This document shows positions 39,722 to 47,500 of a stretch of 64,000 nt of DNA, piece after piece. The stretch covers positions 259,682-323,681 of the forward strand of contig PNNO01000001.1 in the NCBI GenBank assembly GCA_013824265.1, in the 5' to 3' direction. Each line of letters starts with the position of its first letter. Within the stretch, counting starts at the first letter, position 1. Both the position numbers and the translations under genes were made by a program. The stretch is from a bacterium (GTDB taxonomy: Bacteria; Patescibacteriota; Gracilibacteria; UBA1369; PNNO01). Under the pieces are notes generated by a model. It had not been told where the DNA came from, did no database searches, and saw only the letters and a program-made list of their open reading frames with translations.

Positions 39722-42334
39722 ATGAATACAATTCTTCATTATTTAAAAACAAGGGCTCTGAGACAAATCACTCAGTGGCTTATTATAGCTGCTTGCTCAA
39801 TTTTTATTCTTGGCACTCTTGCTGTTGCGGACGCTTACGCGCAATCATCTGAAACTTATATCTGTAAGGACCTAAAAGGAAGCACGGCAGGCACATGTGG
39901 AATCGACGAAGGATGTTTGGATTTTAATGTAGCGGACCCGCCTTCAGACTCCTTTGCGGCAGAAATATGCGGACCCGAAGAAGCATTTGATGGAGATACT
40001 TTAAGAGATTTTGAACTTCAGGGATGGGTTTGGAATACCAACCTTGGGTACGTAAGCCTTTATTGTGACTCGACCGGAAAAAATAACGGCGTAACCTGCG
40101 GATCAATCCCTTACGGCGTTAAAGTTAACGCCTCTACCGGGATAATGTCCGGCTGGGCATGGAGCGACAACATTGGATGGATAAGTTTTTCATGTCAAGG
40201 CGGCTCGAACCAAGGATACGCATGTGGAAGCATAAATTATGAAACTTCGATTGATTTAAAAGTTAGCGACACTTTAGGTAAAATAAAAGGTTATGCGTGG
40301 TCGGATGCGGTTGGATGGTTCGATTTCCAAACAGGCACGGCAAGCGCACAGCTTTTAGGTCTTTTAATGCGGGAAAGTGAAGAAGTAACAGATTGGGGAG
40401 TTTGGACAAAAGCCGAGACGGAAGACGGCGGTATGCCACCTGTAAAAGACTTAATGCCTATTGCGGGCAGTGGCGATGGCTACGATATATTTGTACATGT
40501 AGCAACACTTGGAGGCTCGCCACTGAAAGGTGGAACTTACGACCTTACAATCACTCCTCTTTGGAAAGACAGTGTTGGGCGTAATCAAACAGATAGCTCT
40601 GTGGCCGATCATGATACAAACAATGACGGCCCAGTGCAAAAACCCACGCTGGTTTTTGATAAAGACAAAATAACAGAAGAAGGAGTTGGAAATTCACACT
40701 ACGGAAAAGTTACATCACAAATGCCTACGGATGGAGGAAACTGCTATGACGGTGATGAAGACGGATACTGCACCGAAGGCGGGGAAGGTGATTTCTTTTA
40801 CAAAAATTTTGGTGGAGTAACTGCCCCTGAAAATTCTTTAACTTATTTGGGATCAAGAGTCGAAATAACCATTCCGGCTACCGGAGACTATTGGTCAACA
40901 ACAGTAGAGCCTATTGATTACAACGGTGGGTGGAAAATGGATTTCTTGCCTCAAATCGACATTCCGGTTTTTAATTATTTAATGATCCCGGAAGATTTGG
41001 GTAGCGCGCTTCCTTTTATACAAGCGATAAGAAATAAAGCGGATGAATTTTACGTAGAAGGCAAAAAGAATTTGGATGTTCCACACGACATTACTTTTGA
41101 GCTTTCTTCAAGTGACCCAAATGTAGAATATGTTTTTGTAGACAGCCTTACTGATGAAGGAAATCCAGAAGACAAAGAAACAAGATTTACAACAACAATA
41201 GACGCCCTTATGCTGGCTGGAAACTATCTTTATGGTCTTCCTTATGCCACAGTAGAAGACCCGTTACAAGAATTTGTACCCGGTGCTATGATCCGTTCCG
41301 TTGTAAGCATAGGCGGAGTTGGAAGCTACTTTAACAACGGTCTTCCAAGAGGTGAAGATTCAAACGTACAAACACAGGCTGCGAAAATAATCAGCGGAGG
41401 AGTTTTTTCTCCGGGAGCAAAAGAAGCTGTTGAGGGATCAAACGTACCACTGTTTGGAGATATAGCGGTTTACCAACTTAGAACGCAGATTTTATCAGAC
41501 ATAAGCGGTTTAATTAGAGGCGTTACTTTGGGCACAGACAATTCTCCGGTTGTGATAACAAATCCTATAGATCTTCACAAAAATACATTCAAGGATAACA
41601 GACTTTATTATTTCGAAAATCAGGACGTGACGATTGAAGACATAAATGTACTTACGGCGGCCGCGAGTGGCAAGCCTGTAACAGTTGTAGTTAATGGCGG
41701 AGATTTATATATAGAAAATAATGTTGATATTTCAGGCCAGGAGTTTGGATTTATCGTTTTTGAATCGGACACCGCAGTTGACGGCCATGCCTCCACAAAA
41801 GGCGGAAGAATTTACGTCCATTCCAGAGTAACAGACATGGTCAATGTTCACATTTTCGCCGACGGGCCTGTCTTCAGATACACCGATGGCATCTGCTATT
41901 TCTGGGGCAATTACGGGCCAAGTTCTGAATTAGTAGGCCTTAGAGAGCCAAATTTTATTAAGAGCGACAGATGCTCTGTCGGAAGCGTAGGCATATTTAA
42001 AGAACCCCTTTCCGCGCTCGCAAATCAGTTTTACTTAAAGGGAAACATAGCCTCATTTAACTGCTTGGGATGTTCAACGGACACTGCGCCTTCGCGCGGG
42101 GACGGCCTGCTTTTGGGCGGTCCAAGCGCATTAAACTTCGCCATCGCGCGCTTGTACGACTTAAACTATTTTAGTTACTACAGACAACACCCAATTACCA
42201 AAGCTGATTCCGGCTACCCTTCAACCAACGTAGCCGAACTTAAAGACGCCGGTAAAATCGACAACGAAGAAAATGCGGTGTACTTTGAATATTCCCCTGC
42301 GCCAACGGATTTGCTTGGGTTTAGGAACTTTTAG
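39722..42334 (+). CDS. Secreted surface protein with GWxWxxxxGW repeats
   Basis: 870 residues. A signal/anchor helix lies near residues 20-40 (WLIIAACSIFILGTLAVADA). Three short repeats follow at about residues 100-210: GWVWNTNLGYVSLYC, GWAWSDNIGWISFSC and GYAWSDAVGWFDF. These motifs recur in CPR surface proteins. The remaining ~650 residues include a region with HDITFELSSSDPNVEYVFVD and a right-handed-helix-like end (IDLHKNTFKDNRLYYFENQD, VVNGGDLYIENNVDI). No catalytic motif seen. Cell-surface adhesin or scaffold by inference. Its stop is followed at once by a TACTCGGTA repeat. Confidence 0.75.
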   Translation: MNTILHYLKTRALRQITQWLIIAACSIFILGTLAVADAYAQSSETYICKDLKGSTAGTCGIDEGCLDFNVADPPSDSFAAEICGPEEAFDGDTLRDFELQGWVWNTNLGYVSLYCDSTGKNNGVTCGSIPYGVKVNASTGIMSGWAWSDNIGWISFSCQGGSNQGYACGSINYETSIDLKVSDTLGKIKGYAWSDAVGWFDFQTGTASAQLLGLLMRESEEVTDWGVWTKAETEDGGMPPVKDLMPIAGSGDGYDIFVHVATLGGSPLKGGTYDLTITPLWKDSVGRNQTDSSVADHDTNNDGPVQKPTLVFDKDKITEEGVGNSHYGKVTSQMPTDGGNCYDGDEDGYCTEGGEGDFFYKNFGGVTAPENSLTYLGSRVEITIPATGDYWSTTVEPIDYNGGWKMDFLPQIDIPVFNYLMIPEDLGSALPFIQAIRNKADEFYVEGKKNLDVPHDITFELSSSDPNVEYVFVDSLTDEGNPEDKETRFTTTIDALMLAGNYLYGLPYATVEDPLQEFVPGAMIRSVVSIGGVGSYFNNGLPRGEDSNVQTQAAKIISGGVFSPGAKEAVEGSNVPLFGDIAVYQLRTQILSDISGLIRGVTLGTDNSPVVITNPIDLHKNTFKDNRLYYFENQDVTIEDINVLTAAASGKPVTVVVNGGDLYIENNVDISGQEFGFIVFESDTAVDGHASTKGGRIYVHSRVTDMVNVHIFADGPVFRYTDGICYFWGNYGPSSELVGLREPNFIKSDRCSVGSVGIFKEPLSALANQFYLKGNIASFNCLGCSTDTAPSRGDGLLLGGPSALNFAIARLYDLNYFSYYRQHPITKADSGYPSTNVAELKDAGKIDNEENAVYFEYSPAPTDLLGFRNF

Positions 42335-42335
42335 A

Positions 42336-42366
42336 GTTACTCGGTAAGTGGCACTTACTCGGTAAC
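42336..42366. repeat. TACTCGGTA-type palindromic repeat, copy 5 (best-formed)
   Basis: Two perfect cores TTACTCGGTAA in direct orientation joined by GTGGCAC; the junction AAGTGGCACTT is itself a palindrome except for its centre. It lies one base after the stop of the 870-residue protein and abuts the next promoter region (CTACAATACCCCCG). Confidence 0.88.
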
Positions 42367-42408
42367 TATTTTCCTGCTACAATACCCCCGCTTTTTAACG
42401 TGTAAATT

Positions 42409-43797
42409 ATGAAAGTTAATCCTTTAATTTTTAGGGCATACGATATTCGCGGAATTGCGCATACGGACCTTACAAAAGAGACCTCTAATTTAATTGGAAA
42501 AGGAACTGGAACGTATCTGCAGAAAATTTCCGGACCCAACTTGGTCGTCGGGAGGGATAATCGTCTTCATTCTCCCGAGCTCCAAAAAGCCTTCATTGAT
42601 GGCCTTCTTTCAACCGGTTGCAATGTGACAAACATAGGAGAAGTGACTTCGCCGATGATGTATTACTCGGTATGCAAATATGAATTTGATGGCGGAGTAA
42701 CGATTACTGCAAGCCATAATCCAAAGGAATACAACGGCGTAAAAATCGTCAGTAAAAATGCGCACAGCGTTTGTGGAGACGATCTTCAGGAAGTTCTTAA
42801 GCTTATAAATGACGAGTCATTTTTAATAGGCGAAGGAAATTACGTACAGAAAGATGTTTTTGAAGATTATAAGAATGATATTGCCTCTAAAGTAAAATTG
42901 GCAAAACCGTTAAAAGTTGTTATTGATGCGGGAAATGGCGTTGCTGGAAAATCTGCGCCGGCACTTATGAGAACTTTGGGTTGTGAAGTTGTCGAACTTT
43001 ATTGTGAACTTGATGGCAATTTCCCTAATCACGAAGCCAATCCGGAGGAACTTGAAAATATGTTGGATCTTATTGCCAAGGTAAAGGAAACCGGTGCGGA
43101 CATCGGTCTTGGTTTTGATGGAGATGGCGATAGAGTTGGAGTTGTAGACGAAAACGGCCATCACTATTCGGCGGATTTTCTTCTTTTGCTTTTGTCGCGC
43201 GACCTGCTTACAAGAAAGCCGGGGGCGAAAATTGTATTTGATGTAAAAGTTACTCAGACTTTGATTGATGACATTAAGGCTCATGGCGGGGAACCTGTTA
43301 TGTCAAAAACAGGACATTCATTTATTGAGAGCAAGATGAAGGAAATCGGGGCTCCACTAGCCGGAGAAGTTAGTGGACATTTGTTTTTTGGAGAAAATTA
43401 TTACGGCTTTGATGATGCTTTTTTGGGAGCTGCAAAATTGCTGGAAATCCTCTCTAAATCGGGCAAAACCTTCTCTCATTTGTTCGATGATGTACCGAGT
43501 ACATTTGCCACTCCGGAGTTTAAAGCGCATACGCCGGATGACAAGAAATTCGCAATTGTTGACGCTTTGGTTAAGCACTTTACGGCAAATTACGACTGTA
43601 TAACTTTGGATGGAGTTCGCGTAAACTTCACGCCAAATGCATGGGGCGCGGTTAGATGCTCTAATACAAGCCCAAATTTAACACTTCGGTTTGAAGCTGA
43701 TTCGCAGGAAAAACTGGATGAAATCCAAGCAATAATGGTTGAACAACTTAAAAAATACCCTGAGGTAAGCCTTGATTGGTACAAAGGTACCGAGTAA
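42409..43797 (+). CDS. Phosphomannomutase/phosphoglucomutase
   Basis: 462 residues of the alpha-D-phosphohexomutase family. Motifs: active-site phosphoserine loop TITASHNPKEYNGVK, metal loop GFDGDGDRVGVVDENG, sugar-binding GEVSGHLFFGENYYGFDD, and phosphate-binding RCSNTSPNLTLRFEA. It interconverts hexose 6- and 1-phosphates, feeding nucleotide-sugar synthesis for the envelope. The GT2 gene follows 9 bases later, forming a likely operon. The last residues (KGTE) and the stop come from a TACTCGGTA-type repeat (GGTACCGAGTAAC, 43786-43798). Confidence 0.92.
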   Translation: MKVNPLIFRAYDIRGIAHTDLTKETSNLIGKGTGTYLQKISGPNLVVGRDNRLHSPELQKAFIDGLLSTGCNVTNIGEVTSPMMYYSVCKYEFDGGVTITASHNPKEYNGVKIVSKNAHSVCGDDLQEVLKLINDESFLIGEGNYVQKDVFEDYKNDIASKVKLAKPLKVVIDAGNGVAGKSAPALMRTLGCEVVELYCELDGNFPNHEANPEELENMLDLIAKVKETGADIGLGFDGDGDRVGVVDENGHHYSADFLLLLLSRDLLTRKPGAKIVFDVKVTQTLIDDIKAHGGEPVMSKTGHSFIESKMKEIGAPLAGEVSGHLFFGENYYGFDDAFLGAAKLLEILSKSGKTFSHLFDDVPSTFATPEFKAHTPDDKKFAIVDALVKHFTANYDCITLDGVRVNFTPNAWGAVRCSNTSPNLTLRFEADSQEKLDEIQAIMVEQLKKYPEVSLDWYKGTE

Positions 43798-43798
43798 C
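43786..43798. repeat. TACTCGGTA-type repeat, copy 6 (half unit, provides the stop codon)
   Basis: GGTACCGAGTAAC is a single core containing the TAA stop of the phosphohexomutase gene. The same arrangement is seen at 13315 (GGTGCCGAGTAAG) for a RelE-like toxin. Confidence 0.6.
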
Positions 43799-43806
43799 TA
43801 TGGAAT

Positions 43807-45444
43807 ATGGAAATAATAACTAAGCACAAATATTGGCGTTTGCTCGAAATGGTTCCCGGGATGATAGCCTGGGGCGCTATTATTTTGCCGGTCATAATTG
43901 CAATTTACAATCCGATAGCTATCGCACTCCTTGCCATCGTTTATGCCGTCATCTGGCTCTTTAGGTCGGTTCGACTAAGCGTCAACCTATACAGAGGGTA
44001 TATGCGAACTCAGGATGCGATGAAGGCGAACTGGAATTATCTACTCGACCTTGTTGAAAACCCTGAAAAAATTGATAAGGCGGAAGGTGAGGCGAGGGCC
44101 ACAAAACCTCTTCTAAAAGGGCAAAGAATATTCTTCCTCGAGCTTGAAAATTTAAAGAATAAAATCACTTGGCTTAATCAAAATGGACAATTCCTCAAGC
44201 CTTCCAGCATTTATCACGTTATCCTGTTGTCTACCTACAAGGAGTCTTATGAGCTTGTTAGTGAGTCTATAAGGTCTTATGCTGAAAGTTTTTATCCTTA
44301 TGGTAAATTTATTCTCGTTTTGGGTGGCGAACAGGCTGATGAAGAAAATTTCAAAATAATTTCGCAAAAAATTGAAGACGAGTTTAGCGATAAATTTTAT
44401 AAGATAATAAAGACGATTCATCCAAAAGGTCTTCCCGGAGAAATTCCCGGTAAGAGTGCTAATGCAACTTTTGCCGCCAAGGAACTTAAAAAATATTTGG
44501 ATGCTGAAAAAATTGATTACAATAATGTTATTTTAAGTAATTTTGATGCCGATACGGTTGCTCATCCCAACTATTTTTCCGAGCTTACTTTTAAATATTT
44601 GGTGACAAAAAATCGCACGCAGAAGGCTTATCAGCCAACTCATATGTTTCACAACAACATTTGGGATGTACCGCTTATGATCCGAATGGTGGCTTTGTCC
44701 TGCACTTTTTGGCGTATGGCGGAAAGTCTGGATAAGAAGAAATATAAAAGTTTTTCAAGCAGATCGATGGGATTTCAGACTGTTCTGGATACCAATTATT
44801 GGGATCCTTCAATTATTCCGGAGGACTCGCGTCAGTTCTGGACGGCCTTCATGAAGTACAACGGTAAGCACACGGTTTCCTCTATTTATACGCCTGTTTA
44901 TATGGACGCGGTTTTGGACGATACCTATGTAAAAACATTTAAAAGTCAGTATGTTCAGCTTCGAAGGTGGGCGTGGGGTGTTGTCGATTTTCCTTTTATG
45001 GCAATTAATCTTGCGCGGCATCCGAAGATTTCATTTCGTGAAAAAACAAGCCGCATATTTTTCTTTCTTGAAAATGCATTTTTCTGGGCGACAGGACCTT
45101 TGATTATTATGTTTGCGGGACTGCTTCCTTCGATGATGAATGCTGATTTCCGTGATTCGGTTCTTGCCTATAATCTGCCGAAAATTACAAGTCAGCTTTT
45201 AACCATTGCGGCGGTTGGAATTATTATGTGTGGAATTATAAGCTTGATTCTTGTGCCACGCAGGGAAGAAAAAAGATCCACTTGGGAAACGATTTCGCTT
45301 TTATTCCAATGGTTACTTGTTCCTGTAGTAAGTATTTTCCTTAGCGCGATTCCGGCTTTAGATGCGCAAACCAGGCTGATGTTCGGGAGGCATCTTGAAT
45401 ACAAAGTTACCAAAAAGGCGCGGCACGTTGCGGTGAAGCCATAG
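43807..45444 (+). CDS. Membrane glycosyltransferase family 2
   Basis: 545 residues. Two membrane helices at the N-terminus (IAWGAIILPVIIAIYNPIAI) and several at the C-terminus enclose a cytoplasmic GT-A domain: LLSTYKESYELVSESIRSY, the DxD-type SNFDADTVAHP, and QLRRWAWGV (QxxRW), as in processive enzymes like cellulose or hyaluronan synthases. It probably builds or exports a surface polysaccharide. It is co-transcribed with the phosphohexomutase, which would supply precursors. Product unknown. Confidence 0.85.
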   Translation: MEIITKHKYWRLLEMVPGMIAWGAIILPVIIAIYNPIAIALLAIVYAVIWLFRSVRLSVNLYRGYMRTQDAMKANWNYLLDLVENPEKIDKAEGEARATKPLLKGQRIFFLELENLKNKITWLNQNGQFLKPSSIYHVILLSTYKESYELVSESIRSYAESFYPYGKFILVLGGEQADEENFKIISQKIEDEFSDKFYKIIKTIHPKGLPGEIPGKSANATFAAKELKKYLDAEKIDYNNVILSNFDADTVAHPNYFSELTFKYLVTKNRTQKAYQPTHMFHNNIWDVPLMIRMVALSCTFWRMAESLDKKKYKSFSSRSMGFQTVLDTNYWDPSIIPEDSRQFWTAFMKYNGKHTVSSIYTPVYMDAVLDDTYVKTFKSQYVQLRRWAWGVVDFPFMAINLARHPKISFREKTSRIFFFLENAFFWATGPLIIMFAGLLPSMMNADFRDSVLAYNLPKITSQLLTIAAVGIIMCGIISLILVPRREEKRSTWETISLLFQWLLVPVVSIFLSAIPALDAQTRLMFGRHLEYKVTKKARHVAVKP

Positions 45445-45454
45445 TGGGAGTGAA

Positions 45455-45467
45455 CTTACTCGGTACC
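45455..45467. repeat. TACTCGGTA-type repeat, copy 7
   Basis: CTTACTCGGTACC lies between the convergent GT2 and NMN adenylyltransferase genes, 11 bases after the GT2 stop. Confidence 0.65.
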
Positions 45468-45480
45468 TCCTAAAAGTAAT

Positions 45481-45987
45481 CTAAGACACCATCTTCAACC
45501 TTTGAACCCCGTTCCAGCCCTCTATTAAGGTCACAACTGCGGGATGCAAAAGCTGCTTCCACTCATCGTCACCCTTTACCATTTTCTCGCGAATGACTGT
45601 GCCGGAAACATTGGAAACAAATTCAACATCTTCAATTTTGTATTTACCTTGAGCCGTGTACAAAGTCTTAACGATATCCGACCCGGTGTAAACCTTGTAA
45701 ACAGGCGGAATATATTGATCAACGTGCGTCGTCCAAAGCATAAAATTTTCAACATTTCGAATCGGGATAATGGCATATCTATCAGCCGAAATCCCCTCGG
45801 CAGAAAGACAAGCTTCAATCATTTGAAATCGTTCGCCGGCCGTAAAAGGATTCGCCGCCTCATGATTTTCTTCGGCACTTCCGATAACAATTATCAATCT
45901 GTCTTCAATCTCCAAAGCTTTTTTTATAACCGACAAATGGCCGAGATGAAAAGGTTGGAATCGCCCTACAAATAAAGCTTGTTTCAT
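45481..45987 (-). CDS. Nicotinamide-nucleotide adenylyltransferase (NadM type)
   Basis: 168 residues of the nucleotidyltransferase superfamily: GRFQPFHLGHLSVIKKALE (HxGH), ANPFTAGERFQMI, and the C-terminal NVSGTVIREKMVKGDD (ISSTxxR-type). This pattern fits the archaeal-type NadM branch, which joins NMN and ATP to NAD. It follows nadE with a one-base gap, so NAD production from a nucleotide precursor and by amidation are co-expressed. NadM versus another cytidylyltransferase-like enzyme is decided mainly by these motifs and by the nadE context. Confidence 0.82.
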   Translation of the reverse strand: MKQALFVGRFQPFHLGHLSVIKKALEIEDRLIIVIGSAEENHEAANPFTAGERFQMIEACLSAEGISADRYAIIPIRNVENFMLWTTHVDQYIPPVYKVYTGSDIVKTLYTAQGKYKIEDVEFVSNVSGTVIREKMVKGDDEWKQLLHPAVVTLIEGWNGVQRLKMVS

Positions 45988-45988
45988 A

Positions 45989-46732
45989 TTACAAAGTGAT
46001 TATTGGTGGTGACACAAGTTTGTGTGCGTTGTCGTTTATGCGCTTAAAGATGCTGCGAACAAGTACTGCGTTCATACCTTTTTCGATCAAAGCCTCCTCG
46101 CCCAAATCGCGCTGACGCAAAATAATATCGAGCTCTTTATAACTTGCCCCCAATTCCTGTTCGTCTGTCTGCCCGGCATAAAGCTCTGCAGATGGAGCTT
46201 TTTCAATGATTTCTTTCGGAAGGTCCATAAAATCTGCAAGCTCCTGAACGTCCGTTTTATACAGCTCTCCGAGAGGAAGAACGTCCGAAGCAAGATCGCC
46301 ATACTTAGTACCATACCCAAGAATCAGCTCACTCTTATTGGAAGTTCCAACAACAAGCGCCTGTTTTGTATTGGCATAATTGTAAAGAATAGTCGCGCGA
46401 ATTCTGGCTTTGGTATTGGCATAAGCGATTTCGTTCTGCTTCCAAGGAAGCGCCGCGTAATCAAGCATAAAAGAATTAATTGGCTGATAGTAATATTCGA
46501 CGCGGAGAAACTGACAAAGCCCCTTTGCGTGAAGGACATTTTCGCCCTTGGTTACGCCATTTTCCGGCATAAGAATTGCTGTGACATTTTCGTCGCCGAG
46601 CGCATCGACGGCTAACTTTAAAGTAACCGCTGAATCAAGCCCTCCGGAAAGTCCGAGTACGGCTTTTCGATGCGACGTTTTTTCAAAAAAATCACGGAGA
46701 CCTGAGGTTAATTTTTCGTGTATTTCTTGCAT
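45989..46732 (-). CDS. nadE: NAD+ synthase
   Basis: 247 residues. N-type ATP pyrophosphatase: PP-loop LGLSGGLDSAVTLKLAVDA, then the NAD synthase signatures ARIRATILYNYANTKQALVV, GTSNKSELILGYGTKYGDLA and LPLGELYKTDVQELA, and APSAELYAGQTDEQELG. It amidates deamido-NAD; with no glutaminase domain it uses ammonia. First gene of the nadE-nadM pair. A TACTCGGTA repeat separates it from smpB. Confidence 0.95.
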   Translation of the reverse strand: MQEIHEKLTSGLRDFFEKTSHRKAVLGLSGGLDSAVTLKLAVDALGDENVTAILMPENGVTKGENVLHAKGLCQFLRVEYYYQPINSFMLDYAALPWKQNEIAYANTKARIRATILYNYANTKQALVVGTSNKSELILGYGTKYGDLASDVLPLGELYKTDVQELADFMDLPKEIIEKAPSAELYAGQTDEQELGASYKELDIILRQRDLGEEALIEKGMNAVLVRSIFKRINDNAHKLVSPPIITL

Positions 46733-46744
46733 AATTTAAGTTTA

Positions 46745-46758
46745 AGTTACTCGGTACC
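46745..46758. repeat. TACTCGGTA-type repeat, copy 8
   Basis: AGTTACTCGGTACC fills the 25-base gap between smpB and nadE, ending at the smpB stop codon. Confidence 0.7.
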
Positions 46759-47204
46759 TATAAGTGTTTTAGCGCCCTGGCAACCTCCAAATTCTGCGCT
46801 CGCTTTTTAAGATCATCCCGGCGGTCATGCTTTTTCTTTCCGCGAACCAGCGCGATCTTTATTTTAACGAGTCCGCCTTTTAAGTAAATCTCCAGAGGCA
46901 CGCACGTCACGCCCTTCTGCGTAATCGCCGAGTTAATTTTCTCTATCTCTTTTTTATGCATAATAAGTTTTCGCTTGCGGGTAGGATCCAGCGCGCGATC
47001 GTGAGCATAAGCGTAAGGCGAAACATGCATTTCATTAACCCACATTTCACCGGCCATATCCATATCAATAAAACTCCCCTTGAGATTTGCGCGCCCATTA
47101 CGGATGGACTTGACCTCGGGACCGGCCAGCTGAAGCCCTCCTTCATAGGTTTCGAGCACTTCAAAATCCACAAATGCCTTCTTGTTTTTTGCGAGAGTTA
47201 CCAT
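46758..47204 (-). CDS. smpB: SsrA-binding protein SmpB
   Basis: 148 residues from the ATG at 47202-47204; the longer start adds six atypical residues. Family motifs: NKKAFVDFEVLETYEGGLQL, GPEVKSIRNGRANLKGSFI, HVSPYAYAH and ALVRGKKKHDRRDDLKKR (basic C-terminal tail that enters the decoding centre). It delivers tmRNA to stalled ribosomes. The ssrA gene was not found in this window. Trans-translation would also help rescue ribosomes on mRNAs cut by the many RelE-type toxins here. Confidence 0.95.
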   Translation of the reverse strand: MVTLAKNKKAFVDFEVLETYEGGLQLAGPEVKSIRNGRANLKGSFIDMDMAGEMWVNEMHVSPYAYAHDRALDPTRKRKLIMHKKEIEKINSAITQKGVTCVPLEIYLKGGLVKIKIALVRGKKKHDRRDDLKKRAQNLEVARALKHL

Positions 47205-47253
47205 GCATTCATTTAGCCACACGAGGACTTGACTTTCAAGCGGAAATATTGGC

Positions 47254-47281
47254 TTGCAAAATTTCGGGTTTATGGCATAAT
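47254..47281 (+). promoter_or_regulatory. Promoter of the 904-residue Cys-repeat protein gene
   Basis: TTGCAA (47254-47259) and CATAAT (47276-47281) with a 16-base spacer, divergent from smpB. It implies a leader of about 210 bases. Confidence 0.55.
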
Positions 47282-47329
47282 AGAAATCCTAACTATTGGC
47301 TCACCCAAAGCTTCTTGTAAGTGTATACG

Positions 47330-47486
47330 TGGGCTAATGGTTGACCCTTGACAGACAGGGACAACAATTTTTAACCAATAAAGGCGACAGGCTGGGAGGC
47401 CTGCTCGCTTTGCAAATAGATTGAATAACAGTTTTCGCAAGTAACGAAAAACCACTTTCCGGGGTCGCTTAAGTGCGCCCCAAGCT
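47330..47486 (+). promoter_or_regulatory. Structured 5' leader of the 904-residue protein gene
   Basis: Successive hairpins: CCCTT/AGGG within GGTT...AACC, then GCG-CAGGC/GCCTG-CGC, GTTTTCG/CGAAAAC, and GGGG-CGC/GCG-CCCC ending just before the AAGGAG ribosome-binding site. The last one could control access to that site. No known riboswitch class recognised. Confidence 0.55.
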
Positions 47487-47500
47487 AGAAGGAGAAAGAC

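Noticed and set aside
47222..47500. ssrA (tmRNA) beside smpB
   Set aside because: The region contains hairpins but no tRNA-like ends or tag-reading frame; it is the leader of the next gene.
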